Source: Chitinophaga pendula (GTDB taxonomy: Bacteria > Bacteroidota > Bacteroidia > Chitinophagales > Chitinophagaceae). Taken from it: a stretch of 64,000 nt of DNA. Under the pieces are notes generated by a model that saw only the letters and a list, made by a program, of their open reading frames with translations, did no database searches and had not been told where the DNA came from. The stretch is taken from the NCBI RefSeq assembly GCF_020386615.1, contig NZ_CP077769.1:6621501-6685500 (forward strand), in the 5' to 3' direction. Numbering within the stretch: position 1 is the first letter of the stretch; every line of letters begins with the position of its first letter. Shown piece by piece: positions 1 through 8,296 of the stretch. Made by a program: the position numbers and the translations under genes.

Positions 1-993
1 ATACAGGCCTAATCCGGCCAGCATCATCCAGGAGTACATGGATACCAGTTGCTGTTGGTGCAGGAGGGTAATGGTCAGTGCGATGATAAAGCCGGCCAGC
101 ATGATACCCTGTGCGAGTAGGAATGCCTTGAAGTTGTGTTGTAGCCATACCATGGCGGCGATGAGTACCAGGATGATGAGGCTGATGGTTGTTTCTGTGC
201 GGGCGAAGGTACCAGGTACGAAAGCGGCGCCGGATTCCCGCCACATATCTGCCATAAAGCTGTCTCTTACTTCGCGGAGTATGGTAACGAGGATATATAT
301 GATGACAAGGGCGACGATGCCTGGCAGGAAGCGACGTACTAAAGCTTTCCGGTCGGCTGGTGGCATGGGCTGCCGGTCTACCCGTTGGCGTTTGTCTTCT
401 TCATCGGGAGGAGGCAGGCGTTCCAGCAGGTAGGTAAATAACAGGAGGGGTAACAGGAACAGTGCGCCTACGGTGAAGGGCATCCAGTATTCAGATACCT
501 GCCAGGCACTCATGACCCATTGCGCGGCAGATTTAGCCAGGCCGGAGGCGAATATAAAGCTGACGGCCAGGGCGGCACTGATCATATCCGTGGTTCTTCT
601 TCCTTCTATGTAGGAGAATACGATACCCCATATCATCCCCAACGGAAAGCCGTTCAGCAGCAGGCACCAGCAATTATATGGTGGCGGTATCAGTGCAAAT
701 AACAGCCATGATAGCCAGGCGATACCTACCAGCGATAGGATGAGCCTCCCCCGTCCTATCCTTTTCATCTCTGAAATAAAACGGATGCCGTAAAACTTGC
801 TGGCCATATAGCCTATGACCTGGGTGATCACGAGGGCAATTTTAAAGTCCATGCCCCATAGGGTATACCCGGAGAAGTGTGCTACGTTAAACGCTTTACG
901 ATAGGCGAATATGGAAGTATATGCCGCGAAGCTGACGATGGCGGCAAAGATGGCGGTAGTGATCTGTTGGGATGTGAAACGTTGGTTATGCAA
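1..993 (-). CDS. DUF5690 family MFS-like membrane protein (3' part missing)
   Basis: Read on the minus strand the frame is open from 993 to the window edge (331 codons), so the C-terminus is missing. It is very hydrophobic, with many predicted membrane segments. The N-terminal part (AAYTSIFAYRKAFNVAHF, then GMDFKIALVITQVIGYMASKF) matches the pattern I know from DUF5690 proteins of Bacteroidota, which resemble major facilitator transporters. Substrate unknown. The likely start is TTG at 993, giving M-H-N-Q-R-F-T; the only other in-frame codons before the upstream stop (TAA near 1017) are poor, and the first internal ATG lies inside the conserved region. An intrinsic terminator for the upstream gene lies about 40 bp before it, so it is probably transcribed on its own. 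Family call fairly sure, start less so. Confidence 0.72.
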   Translation of the reverse strand, partial: MHNQRFTSQQITTAIFAAIVSFAAYTSIFAYRKAFNVAHFSGYTLWGMDFKIALVITQVIGYMASKFYGIRFISEMKRIGRGRLILSLVGIAWLSWLLFALIPPPYNCWCLLLNGFPLGMIWGIVFSYIEGRRTTDMISAALAVSFIFASGLAKSAAQWVMSAWQVSEYWMPFTVGALFLLPLLLFTYLLERLPPPDEEDKRQRVDRQPMPPADRKALVRRFLPGIVALVIIYILVTILREVRDSFMADMWRESGAAFVPGTFARTETTISLIILVLIAAMVWLQHNFKAFLLAQGIMLAGFIIALTITLLHQQQLVSMYSWMMLAGLGLY

Positions 994-1030
994 GTTGATG
1001 AATGGAAATGGTGGTATTTAAATGTACACA

Positions 1031-1065
1031 AAAAAACCTTCTCCCCGTGCTAGCGGAAAGAAGGT
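1031..1065 (-). terminator. Intrinsic terminator of the 1108-1614 lipoprotein gene
   Basis: An 11-bp stem (ACCTTCTTTCC with GGGGAGAAGGT, two G-T pairs) and an 8-nt loop GCTAGCAC are followed on the minus strand by seven T. It lies 43 bp after the lipoprotein stop codon. Confidence 0.8.
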
Positions 1066-1107
1066 ATTCGTGATCATGTATCTGGAGGATTACATGTAAG
1101 TGGAAGG

Positions 1108-1614
1108 TTATTTCACTGTTTTGAGCAAGGTAGGTGTGTTCTTGCTGTTATCGGATTGCCCGGTCAGCAGTTCGTAAATGGAGCAGCCATTTTTTTCCTG
1201 TTTGATATACAGGAAGCTGCCTGTTTCGGCGAACTCGCCTCCGCATGCCAGCACGATGTCTGCATCTTTAGGAATGGGATTTGTTTGCTGGAAACTGTTT
1301 TTATCCAGGAAGCTGAACATGGCGGTGTATTTTTTATGCAGGATCTCTTGTCCGTTGACCTTCACGGTCAACTGGGTTTCGGGGAGTGATTGTCCATTGT
1401 CTTCTTTTGACTGGAAGGCGATACCTACGGAATGTTTACCAACAGTGATCTCCCGGCTTGCTGCGTGGGCGACTTCCGTGGTAGCGGCAGTATCTTTTGC
1501 CGGTGTTGTAATATGTGTGCTGTCGCTATTTCCGGCGTTGTGATCTCCTTTCGGCTGACAGGCATTAAGCGCTGCCAGAAAGGAGCAGATCAGCGGCATT
1601 GTCCATCTGTTCAT
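1108..1614 (-). CDS. Small hypothetical lipoprotein
   Basis: A 168-residue protein with a short basic N-terminus, hydrophobic stretch and lipobox LNAC (Cys19), so it is a predicted SpII lipoprotein. After the Cys comes a Ser/Thr/Ala/His-rich linker to about residue 55, then a folded region of about 110 residues with ITVGKHSVGIAFQSKEDNG and a CGGEFAETGSFLYIK stretch. I do not recognise the family. The start is ATG at 1614. It stands alone: the gene downstream on the same strand (DUF5690) is separated by a strong terminator. It probably sits in the outer or inner membrane facing the periplasm; no function is proposed. Confidence 0.7.
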   Translation of the reverse strand: MNRWTMPLICSFLAALNACQPKGDHNAGNSDSTHITTPAKDTAATTEVAHAASREITVGKHSVGIAFQSKEDNGQSLPETQLTVKVNGQEILHKKYTAMFSFLDKNSFQQTNPIPKDADIVLACGGEFAETGSFLYIKQEKNGCSIYELLTGQSDNSKNTPTLLKTVK

Positions 1615-1797
1615 ATAGCTGTTTCTTTAGTACTGATCAATGAATATGCCATCTTGTACATGCTATCATTCAGCATTCAAATCACATGATTGTAGGATGC
1701 TGCTGCTACCTGGAAAGGTGTAATTTTTAGTATAGCAATATCTGTATTGAGCTAAATAGGAAAAGCCCTTATTCTCTGACTAACTGAGCATTCTGTT

Positions 1798-2094
1798 TTG
1801 TTACTATTTAAACCCCACTGCAATGAAAAAGTTCATTTATTTACATTGGAAGGAGGGACGGCCGGCGATATGCAGTTATATCCCAATCTGACAAACGGAC
1901 TGTTATCGCTGTATGGAGTGACGGCGGGCAAGGAGACTATGACGAGGCAGATATTCAGTCCGGATATGCGTTTGCTGAAGACGATACTGGTGAGCGGTGG
2001 ACGGCTTTCGCTGGAGGGGCCGGATACTGGTTTGCATTTCATTAAAGTGTTTGACGGTAAGGGATCGAAGGTGTTTAAGATATGGAAGCAATGA
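1798..2094 (+). pseudogene. Orphan T9SS type A sorting-domain remnant
   Basis: From about residue 20 the frame reads like a complete T9SS type A C-terminal sorting domain: LYPNLTNGLLSLYG (normally YPNPT/A-G), a central QIFSPDMRLLKTILVSGG, then TGLHFIKVFDGKGSKVFKIWKQ and a stop. No secreted body precedes it. The frame has only a TTG start at 1798. A plausible signal-peptide start, ATG at 1823 (MKKFIYLH), lies in the +1 frame and stops after 22 codons. The simplest reading is the remains of a secreted T9SS substrate whose middle was deleted, leaving its two ends out of frame. The conserved second proline of the PNP motif is also changed to Leu. Unlikely to make a functional protein. Confidence 0.6.
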
Positions 2095-2149
2095 TTATTA
2101 TTTGACGATATACGGGTACGGGCGATGATGCCGGTACAGCTATGCTTGA

Positions 2150-2192
2150 GGAAAGGCCTCTCTGGATATTTCTCAGAGGGGCTTCCCTTTTT
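2150..2192 (+). terminator. Probable terminator after the sorting-domain remnant
   Basis: An imperfect hairpin (GGAA/TTCC and CCTCT/AGAGG separated by an internal loop) is followed by five T on the plus strand. A partial second copy of its right arm (AGAGGGGC plus eight T) lies at about 2215-2230. Confidence 0.45.
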
Positions 2193-2286
2193 GGGGTTGT
2201 CATTAATACGGTTAGAGAGGGGCTTTTTTTACTGATTTAGTAAAGTCATAATATACTGACAATTAGAAAGTTATGTACTTATTGCT

Positions 2287-2472
2287 TATAGGATGTATAA
2301 GCGTTCTATAAGCATTGTATAAGCGTTGTATAAGCAATGTATAGTCAAGGTATAGGCATGGTATATTGGGGGTATACCTGTTGTATACTCATTGTATAAG
2401 TTTGGATAGGCTTAGCTTATGCAATGACTATACGAATGCTATAGGAATGATACAGGAATGTTATAGGAAGGG
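2287..2472. repeat. 11-bp tandem array, unit TATAAGCRTTG-like
   Basis: Units beginning TATA recur every 11 bp: ten in strict register from 2296 to 2405 (for example TATAAGCGTTC, TATAAGCATTG, TATAAGCGTTG, TATAAGCAATG, TATAGTCAAGG), two degenerate units of 11 and 12 bp, then four more from 2429 to 2472. The first four bases are nearly invariant and the rest drift. It fills most of the gap between the sorting-domain remnant and the end of the chitinase gene. It does not encode a plausible protein and is not a CRISPR, because units are contiguous and far too short. Confidence 0.8.
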
Positions 2473-2508
2473 CCGCTTCCCGGACGGTGAGATCGGGGGG
2501 CGGCCCTT
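2468..2508 (-). terminator. Hairpin 3' of the chitinase gene
   Basis: A perfect 9-bp inverted repeat (AAGGGCCGC / GCGGCCCTT) with a 23-nt loop starts about 25 bp after the chitinase stop. There is no T-run, so it may be a transcript-end stabiliser rather than a strict terminator. It overlaps the last unit of the 11-bp array. Confidence 0.5.
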
Positions 2509-2533
2509 GATAAGAAGGTGAGCGAAAAGGGGG

Positions 2534-4900
2534 TTATTGTACCCTTACGATCTTGGCGGTGCTTATTTTTTTGCTTTGGCCATGTTGTATGTTAAGTATC
2601 CAGGTGCCTGCGGGTACCTGGCTGATATTGAGCTGGATGGCCTGTCCTTTTACGCCGAGGGTTTGTACCTGGCGGAGGATAGGCTGACCGGTTTTGATAT
2701 TCAGTAAGGATATCTGCAGTTGTTCGCCAGGTGTACCATCTACGGTTACCTGTATGGAGGAGCCGGTGGCGGGGTTGGGATATACGTTGATGGTTTGGTT
2801 GTTATCGTCGCCGATATGAGTAGGTTCGTTGAAGCTGCGGGCGGCGGCGCCGCAATCGCCTACATATTCCCAGGCTTTGCCGGAGCCGGTGTTCTGGTCA
2901 GGACGATCGCCCTGTGTCCACCATTTGGCTTTGTAGATCTTGCCGCTGTATACGGCTTGTTGACCGCCGGTGTATGCTTTGGTGGCATCCCATACGGCGA
3001 TGCTGCCACAGCCGCCGCCAGGGTTGGTGCCATTTACGGCAACGGTTACAGCTGCGGAGGTGCGGCTACCCCCTTTGTCGTCGGTAGCTTTGGCGGTGAT
3101 GGTGTAGTTGCCGGCGGCTACACTGCTCCAGGTGAAGTTGTAAGGAGCGGTGGTGGTTTCGCCTAATTTGGTAGCGCCGTTGAAGAATTCCACTTTGGCG
3201 ATGCGTCCGTCTGCGTCGGTGGCGTTGGCGCTGATGGTAATATTAGCCGGTGCGTTGTAGCTGGCATTGTTAGCGGGAGCGGTGATATTCACTACCGGTA
3301 ATTGGTTGCCGGTGCCGCCGCTGCAAGCGCCCAGTAATTCCCAAGGGTCGGCTGCGCTGGGTAATGCTGCTGCACCTGCCCACCATTTATTGCGGTAGAT
3401 GCTACCGTTGTACAATACGATATTGCCAACAGTGGTATAATCTTTTGCCTGCCATGCGGGGAGGTTGGTACAACCTTCGAAGGATACGTCATTCCAGATA
3501 ACGAGATCTACGGTAGTGGTTACAGAATCCTTACCAGCGCGGGCACCGGCAGCATAGGCTTTGAATTTGCCATAAGCCGGTGGTGTCCACTGTGCGGTGG
3601 TGCCTGTGAAGCGCTGACCGTTGATATTGATCACGATCTGGGTTACTTCATTGGAAGGATCGTTTTTACTTACCTCGATAGCGATGGGCGACAAGGAAGT
3701 GGTGGCGATGGTGTAGCTGGTTGGTTTGGTGAAGGTGAGTGCGGTGATGCGGGAACATTCGGCAGGGTCCATTGCGAAACGTTTCATGTTGGCGCAGCCC
3801 AGGTTGGCGGTGTTGTTGCCACCATTGAGTTCCATGCTTACCTGTTTGATACCGGTATAGCGCTGGAAGTGAGCGATACGGCTCAGCACTTTATTGTTTT
3901 CCGTAGCGCCGCCGCATTCTACGCCACCGTTGATGATGTTAACGGTTGTACCGAATCCTGCTTTGATACCACCTGCTGCTTCTGCTGGTGTGGGTGTCCA
4001 TTTACCAGGGATCATTACATCGTGGCAGGAAGGTTTAGGATATTGAGGGGTCATCCAGAACCAGATACCTGTTTCGAAGGCGATCACGCCATCCTGTATT
4101 ACTTTTTCGGGAGTGGCCAGCAGTATGTTTTTGTCGCCGAACAGGAATTCGCTGGCTTGTCCGTAGTTGTAGTTATAGCTCAACTGGATGGGACCGCGTC
4201 CGTGATAGGACTTGCCCGGAGCGGGGGGATAGATGGCGTGGTCTACGCGGTAGCCGATATTAGTGGTGCCTTCATATCCTTGTTCTTCGCGGAAGTAAAG
4301 GCCCCAGGCGAACTGGCCACCCGGTGCGGTAGGCCATCCACCGGTGGTTTCCTGGGAGATGTTGGCGAGGAATGCCATCAGCTCGCGTTTGCGGGTATTG
4401 ATGTCTCCTTCGTTGGCGAAGGTGGCGTAGTCCAATGTTTCCTTTACGATCGCGAGGTTAGCCCAGGTAGGATCGTTGAAGGAAGGGTCAGTACGCATGA
4501 CGGTGGTTACGCCGGTGGCTTTGTCGGTACGGGTAATGCGGTAATAGTCGGTACCACAGCGGCGTTCCAGTACCAGTTTGATTTGGGCCATTCTTCTGCA
4601 AGCCTCTACGAAGTTGGCATAAGAATAAAAGTCTTTAGCCGGTGTGGTGGGCAGGGTCCCTGCCCCGGTACGATCATCCGGATTAAAGCGATGTGGAAAA
4701 ATGACATCCCACTCGGCGGCGGTGAGGATGTCGGCGATGGGGTTGTTTGGATCTGCGACGGCTGCTTTCGCTGCCTTAGCCTTCTTGGCGGGAGGACCTG
4801 CCAATGCTGGTTTGGTCATTAGCCAGCAACAGAGAAACAAACAAGTGGAGGCGGATAGCAGCTGCAATGCTATCCTTTTGAACGTAGTTTTGGTTGTCAT
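2534..4900 (-). CDS. Secreted GH19 chitinase with two CBM5/12-like modules and T9SS sorting domain
   Basis: Endo-type hydrolase of chitin. Start: ATG at 4900 (788 aa) is better than an in-frame TTG at 4918, and it gives a classic signal peptide ending near KPALA. Residues about 55-370 form the GH19 catalytic domain with NISQETTGGW (catalytic Glu about 184), a second Glu 21-22 residues later in FREEQGYEG, and the family hallmark YHGRGPIQLSYNYNYG. A linker or Ig-like stretch follows (about 385-470). Then come a Trp-rich CBM5/12-like module (about 477-526, IYRNKWW), an Ig-like domain (about 535-623), a second CBM5/12-like module (about 632-684, IYKAKWW), and a type A T9SS sorting domain (about 703-788, INVYPNPATG). 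It is therefore exported to the cell surface or medium. It appears monocistronic. Confidence 0.95.
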   Translation of the reverse strand: MTTKTTFKRIALQLLSASTCLFLCCWLMTKPALAGPPAKKAKAAKAAVADPNNPIADILTAAEWDVIFPHRFNPDDRTGAGTLPTTPAKDFYSYANFVEACRRMAQIKLVLERRCGTDYYRITRTDKATGVTTVMRTDPSFNDPTWANLAIVKETLDYATFANEGDINTRKRELMAFLANISQETTGGWPTAPGGQFAWGLYFREEQGYEGTTNIGYRVDHAIYPPAPGKSYHGRGPIQLSYNYNYGQASEFLFGDKNILLATPEKVIQDGVIAFETGIWFWMTPQYPKPSCHDVMIPGKWTPTPAEAAGGIKAGFGTTVNIINGGVECGGATENNKVLSRIAHFQRYTGIKQVSMELNGGNNTANLGCANMKRFAMDPAECSRITALTFTKPTSYTIATTSLSPIAIEVSKNDPSNEVTQIVININGQRFTGTTAQWTPPAYGKFKAYAAGARAGKDSVTTTVDLVIWNDVSFEGCTNLPAWQAKDYTTVGNIVLYNGSIYRNKWWAGAAALPSAADPWELLGACSGGTGNQLPVVNITAPANNASYNAPANITISANATDADGRIAKVEFFNGATKLGETTTAPYNFTWSSVAAGNYTITAKATDDKGGSRTSAAVTVAVNGTNPGGGCGSIAVWDATKAYTGGQQAVYSGKIYKAKWWTQGDRPDQNTGSGKAWEYVGDCGAAARSFNEPTHIGDDNNQTINVYPNPATGSSIQVTVDGTPGEQLQISLLNIKTGQPILRQVQTLGVKGQAIQLNISQVPAGTWILNIQHGQSKKISTAKIVRVQ

Positions 4901-4918
4901 GTGTTGAGGTTTTATCAA

Positions 4919-5226
4919 TTTAACTGATTGGGTATGAAATAAGATTCAGGGTTCTTCCGGCGGTTGCAGGAGGGTGTGCTGCCACTGTTCCGGGCTATGT
5001 TCATTACGTGTATATCAGGATCTTCTTATGTTCTGCTATTCCCAATATACTACAGTACCAGTAGAGATGCAAGCGATAACACGTTTATGTGAGTGCGTTA
5101 GTGTGGGAGATACGCAATGTTGAAATGGTTTATGGTAGGGAGTTTGGTAGGAAATGAGCGGTAGAAAATTTGTAAAAACTGCGTTGGTGTGGGAGCGATG
5201 TGACTGCAGTCGTGAGGTAAAAAGAA
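4919..5226. other. Intergenic region upstream of the chitinase gene
   Basis: About 310 bases between the chitinase start and the terminator of the YceI gene. No credible ORF or RNA gene is seen; a 78-codon minus-strand frame reaching into the YceI gene has no support. It should hold the chitinase promoter, but no clear TAnnTTTG box was found. Confidence 0.6.
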
Positions 5227-5261
5227 CAGGTCCGCATGAAATGATACTTCATGCGGACCTG
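5227..5261 (-). terminator. Strong intrinsic terminator of the YceI gene
   Basis: A perfect 14-bp inverted repeat (CAGGTCCGCATGAA and its complement) with a 7-nt loop, followed on the minus strand by TTCTTTTT. It lies about 20 bp after the YceI stop. Confidence 0.85.
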
Positions 5262-5281
5262 GAATGTTATCAGTCGTCTTA

Positions 5282-5917
5282 TTAAGATTTAGCGACGAGG
5301 TCGACTTTGAGGTTGATCTCATTGCTGATGGCATCGTCTTTCATACCGGGATAGGTGATACCCCAGTCATGCCGGTTGATATTAAAATCGGCTTTGGCTT
5401 TGAGTGTGGAGCCGGTATTTTCCAGTATATCTGCATCAAAGGAGATGTTTTTGCTAACACCTCTGAGGGTAAGATTGCCGGTGATATTGGCTTTGTTGTT
5501 ACCCAGGTCTTTCACGCCAGTGATTTCGAAGGTAGCCTGTGGATGTGCGGCGGCATCGAAGAAGTCGGGGCTTTTCAGGTGCGTTTCCAATTTGGTTTTG
5601 TATTCCGCATCGGTGATATCGCTATTCTTCAGGGAGTTGATATCGATCGTGAATTTGCCCCCGGTCAGTTTGCCATCCTGGATGAAGAGGCTGCCATCGG
5701 ATATTCTGATCTCGCCGTGGTGGCTGCCGGTTACTTTTTTGCCCAGCCAGGCAACTTTGGAGGCGGTAGTATCCACTTTCAATTCGGTGCCGGTGGTGGG
5801 GGCTGTAGTAGCCACAGCGTCTTTGGTTTCGGCTTTCTTACCTTCGGGGTTGCCAGCACAGCTATATAATGCGACAGTCCCTAACAGTGCAACAAATAGA
5901 TTCTTCATACCAGACAT
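5282..5917 (-). CDS. YceI family lipoprotein
   Basis: A 211-residue protein with lipobox LYSC (Cys20) after a short hydrophobic segment, so lipid-anchored. A Thr/Ala/Lys-rich linker follows. Residues about 43-211 are a full YceI domain: DTTASKVAWLGKKVTGSHHG, then GGKFTIDINSL, HLKSPDFFDAAAHPQATFEI, ITGNLTLRGVSK, and the end HDWGITYPGMKDDAISNEINL. YceI proteins are lipocalin-like beta barrels that bind isoprenoid-type lipids in the periplasm; the natural ligand here is unknown. ATG at 5917 is listed, but ATG at 5908 (MKNLFVALL) is equally good. It has its own terminator and no operon partner. Confidence 0.92.
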   Translation of the reverse strand: MSGMKNLFVALLGTVALYSCAGNPEGKKAETKDAVATTAPTTGTELKVDTTASKVAWLGKKVTGSHHGEIRISDGSLFIQDGKLTGGKFTIDINSLKNSDITDAEYKTKLETHLKSPDFFDAAAHPQATFEITGVKDLGNNKANITGNLTLRGVSKNISFDADILENTGSTLKAKADFNINRHDWGITYPGMKDDAISNEINLKVDLVAKS

Positions 5918-5948
5918 GTTTTTAGGTAATGATGAACGAATAAGAATG

Positions 5949-5969
5949 ATCCCTATAAAAATAGGGGAT
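5949..5969 (-). terminator. Weak hairpin 3' of the GH10-like gene
   Basis: A short stem of ATCCCTAT against ATAGGGGAT with one bulged base, about 23 bp after the stop codon, without a T-run on the minus strand. Possible terminator only. Confidence 0.3.
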
Positions 5970-5991
5970 TTTCCGTTGTTGTATTTTATTG

Positions 5992-7068
5992 TCAGACAGT
6001 AGTTTGTAAAATCTGTAAGACTTCCGGGGTGAGATCGCCGAAGATTGAGACGCCGGCGGCGCCGTTTTTCAGTGCCAGCTGTACTCCCTGGCGGATATCT
6101 TCATTTTTTCCCTGGAAATCGGGCAGGAACAGTCCGGCATACAAGGGGAAGCGGCCGTTGAGTGTTTTCACGCCTTCTGCCACGGCGTCGCCGATCCAGC
6201 TGACCTGTTCGCGATAGAAGCCATGATAGATCATGGGGCATACGGCATCCAGGGGCCAGTTGGTCCAGTCTTGTCTTACAATACGTTTTGCAATCTCGGG
6301 AGTAGGAAATACGGCTGCGGTGATTGGTTTTTTATGTTGTTTGGCTTCTTGTGCCAGGGCGGTCACCACCTTGGTAATGCGGTCGTAACGGAACTTGCGC
6401 CAGGAAGGGCTTTGATCCGGATGTTCCATTTCCAGGGGATCTATATTATGTTCTGCCTTATAGGCTTGGCGGCAGGTATCGCAGTAACAGAAGTCGTATT
6501 CGGGCAGTTCTCTGGATTGGTCGATGCCATATTTGCTCCAGAGATTGACGGGGAGGATCACATCGCAGTAGCGTACATAATCGAGGTGGATGCCATCGAC
6601 ATAATCTTTGGATACGATCTGTTTTACTTTATCCCGGAGGTAGTTGGTTACTTCGGGTTTGCTGGGACATAGCCAGCGATAGTAGTCTACATAGGGGGGA
6701 TGGTTGGCGCAGGAAGCGCCTTTACGGTTTTGTGCATACCATTCGGGATGAGCGGCCAGCAGGTCTTTCTCTCCGCGGTTCATGGTCCACATCCAGCGAT
6801 GTGCTTGTATGCCGTTAGCTTTGGCGGCGCGGAAGTGTTTTTCGCTGTCTTCCTCAAAATAGATCACGTTGATACCTGCCCGTTTGTAGGCGGCATAACG
6901 TTCCTGTAATTGGGCTTCGGTATCCTGGTGTGAGGGGTTGATCCACACACGATGGCGGCCTTTAGGGGCGGGTGCTGCTAAAGATGCAGCTGCTGCTACA
7001 GGCAGTTTAGGTTGTATCAGGGCCAGGCTGCCGAGTCCCAGCGATTTGAGAAAGTTGCGCTTGTTCAT
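5992..7068 (-). CDS. Putative glycoside hydrolase, GH10-like (GHL10/DUF187-type) TIM barrel
   Basis: 358 residues. The N-terminus (MNKRNFLKSLGLGSLALIQ) is a Tat-like or Sec signal with a KR rather than RR pair. The body is the family-10-like hydrolase fold found in many Bacteroidota: VWINPSHQDTEAQLQERYAA, the hallmark VDGIHLDYVRY (acidic candidates for catalysis), DAVCPMIYHGFY, and a C-terminal GVSIFGDLTP. A CYCDTC pair in the middle may bind a metal or form a disulfide. The gene starts 5 bp after the stop of the CBM9-like gene, so the two are almost certainly co-transcribed and translationally coupled. Likely role: periplasmic or surface glycan cleavage; substrate unknown, and the ORF has no T9SS sorting domain. 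Confidence 0.82.
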   Translation of the reverse strand: MNKRNFLKSLGLGSLALIQPKLPVAAAASLAAPAPKGRHRVWINPSHQDTEAQLQERYAAYKRAGINVIYFEEDSEKHFRAAKANGIQAHRWMWTMNRGEKDLLAAHPEWYAQNRKGASCANHPPYVDYYRWLCPSKPEVTNYLRDKVKQIVSKDYVDGIHLDYVRYCDVILPVNLWSKYGIDQSRELPEYDFCYCDTCRQAYKAEHNIDPLEMEHPDQSPSWRKFRYDRITKVVTALAQEAKQHKKPITAAVFPTPEIAKRIVRQDWTNWPLDAVCPMIYHGFYREQVSWIGDAVAEGVKTLNGRFPLYAGLFLPDFQGKNEDIRQGVQLALKNGAAGVSIFGDLTPEVLQILQTTV

Positions 7069-7073
7069 AACTG

Positions 7074-8180
7074 CTATTTTATAGGTGATATTTTTCCTTC
7101 CTGATTGATGCTGATCTTGTCACGCATATTACCACCCTGCAGGGTGGCGGTGTATTGATCTTTGATGGCTTCCAGCGTCAGTTGATAGGTTTTGCCATTG
7201 TCGGTAATCGTCGCAGGTATATTCAGGGCAGACAGTTGTGTCGCAAATCGATGTTGTTTGCGACGATAAGTCTGTTGTCCGTAATACACTTGCCACAGGT
7301 ATTTGCTGATCAATGCTTCTTCCGGAAGACGAAATACGGGCGCAGTGGTACCAGCCGGTGTACGTGAAAAATGGAGATAGCCCCATTTTTCAGGTGCATG
7401 CATATCAATGATACCTTGCGGGGACCACACCCAGTTGTGTTCTGCCTGCTGGCGTTTTATATATTGTCCGTTGCGGATATCGGTATCCCATTGTACGCGG
7501 GAGAAGTTGATCCGCCAGAGTTGTCCATCGCGCGGAGCCGGAGACTGGTTGTAAAAACCCAGCGTATGGAATGGGATAGCGATCTCCACACTCCAGCCCT
7601 TATCGATATCGGAAGGGTTGTTTATTGTACCGTTTATATGTACTGCCGTGCGTACCCCTTTTGCGTCCCAGTTCAACAGTGCATTGCCGCCATTGCGGTA
7701 AGGTCGGGGCATAAACAGGTCCATGACGGTATTATAGGCATTAATCTCCAGTTCATAGTATTGATGGGTGTCGCCATCGGGATCGATGAATACTTCGAAA
7801 TCGTTATCATGATAGATGATGGTATCATGTTGTTGCAGTCTTGCCCATATGTGCGGTTCTTCTATATCTGCCAGTAGGTAGAGATATTGATCATCCCAGA
7901 GCATTTTTACGCGGGTACGCAGATTGGGGAAGGGTTTTTTACTGCTTTCGATATCCTGGAAGTCGAGGGTCCATGCTGCTTGTCGCCAAGCGGTTTCTTC
8001 TCCTTTACCATCGATGGTGAGTGGTGCATTGGTACGCTGGCAGGTATATAGCAAGGGTGTAGACGGGTCAGGGCTTTGTGAGGCCGGAGACTGCGTATAT
8101 GCGTTCAGGGAAAACAGCGATGCGAGTGCTGGTAATAGCAGGTTGCATAAGCGACGTGTGCGTGATGGGCGACAATACAT
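7074..8180 (-). CDS. CBM9-like carbohydrate-binding protein
   Basis: 368 residues with a signal peptide (hydrophobic core LLLPALASLFSLNAYTQ). Residues about 45-270 show the CBM9-like pattern: LTIDGKGEETAWRQAAW at the start, VKMLWDDQYLYLLADIEEPH, NDFEVFIDPDGDTHQYYELE, GWSVEIAIPFHTLG, and WRINFSRVQW near the end. The same fold binds reducing ends of sugars in xylanases and is widespread in Bacteroidota proteins near hydrolases. The last ~100 residues are unassigned. It is the first gene of a two-gene operon with the GH10-like hydrolase 5 bp downstream. No catalytic residues are apparent, so a sugar-binding partner role is inferred. Confidence 0.85.
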   Translation of the reverse strand: MYCRPSRTRRLCNLLLPALASLFSLNAYTQSPASQSPDPSTPLLYTCQRTNAPLTIDGKGEETAWRQAAWTLDFQDIESSKKPFPNLRTRVKMLWDDQYLYLLADIEEPHIWARLQQHDTIIYHDNDFEVFIDPDGDTHQYYELEINAYNTVMDLFMPRPYRNGGNALLNWDAKGVRTAVHINGTINNPSDIDKGWSVEIAIPFHTLGFYNQSPAPRDGQLWRINFSRVQWDTDIRNGQYIKRQQAEHNWVWSPQGIIDMHAPEKWGYLHFSRTPAGTTAPVFRLPEEALISKYLWQVYYGQQTYRRKQHRFATQLSALNIPATITDNGKTYQLTLEAIKDQYTATLQGGNMRDKISINQEGKISPIK

Positions 8181-8251
8181 GCCGTTAAAAATAGCAGGAA
8201 TGCGGCAAGCGTCAAAGCAGGTCGGGATGAGCGGAGCAGGGAGCGGAGGAA

Positions 8252-8283
8252 CTCCCCTGCAGCCGTTGTGAATTGCAGGGGAG
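8252..8283 (-). terminator. Hairpin 3' of the 8297-9310 gene
   Basis: A perfect 10-bp inverted repeat (CTCCCCTGCA / TGCAGGGGAG) with a 12-nt loop, 14 bp after the stop. No T-run; probable transcript end. Confidence 0.55.
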
Positions 8284-8296
8284 CGTATGTGGGTTA

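Noticed and set aside
38..433. 131-codon plus-strand ORF at the window start
   Set aside because: It is antisense to the DUF5690 frame, which is open for 331 codons and family-like.
2287..2472. CRISPR array
   Set aside because: Units are 11 bp and contiguous, there are no spacers, and no cas gene is present.
3869..4822. 317-codon ORF on the plus strand inside the chitinase gene
   Set aside because: It is antisense to a GH19 gene with clear motifs and has no recognisable domain; third-position bias of the real gene explains the open frame.
5264..6002. Plus-strand ORFs of about 200 codons over the YceI gene
   Set aside because: Antisense shadows of a well-recognised YceI lipoprotein.
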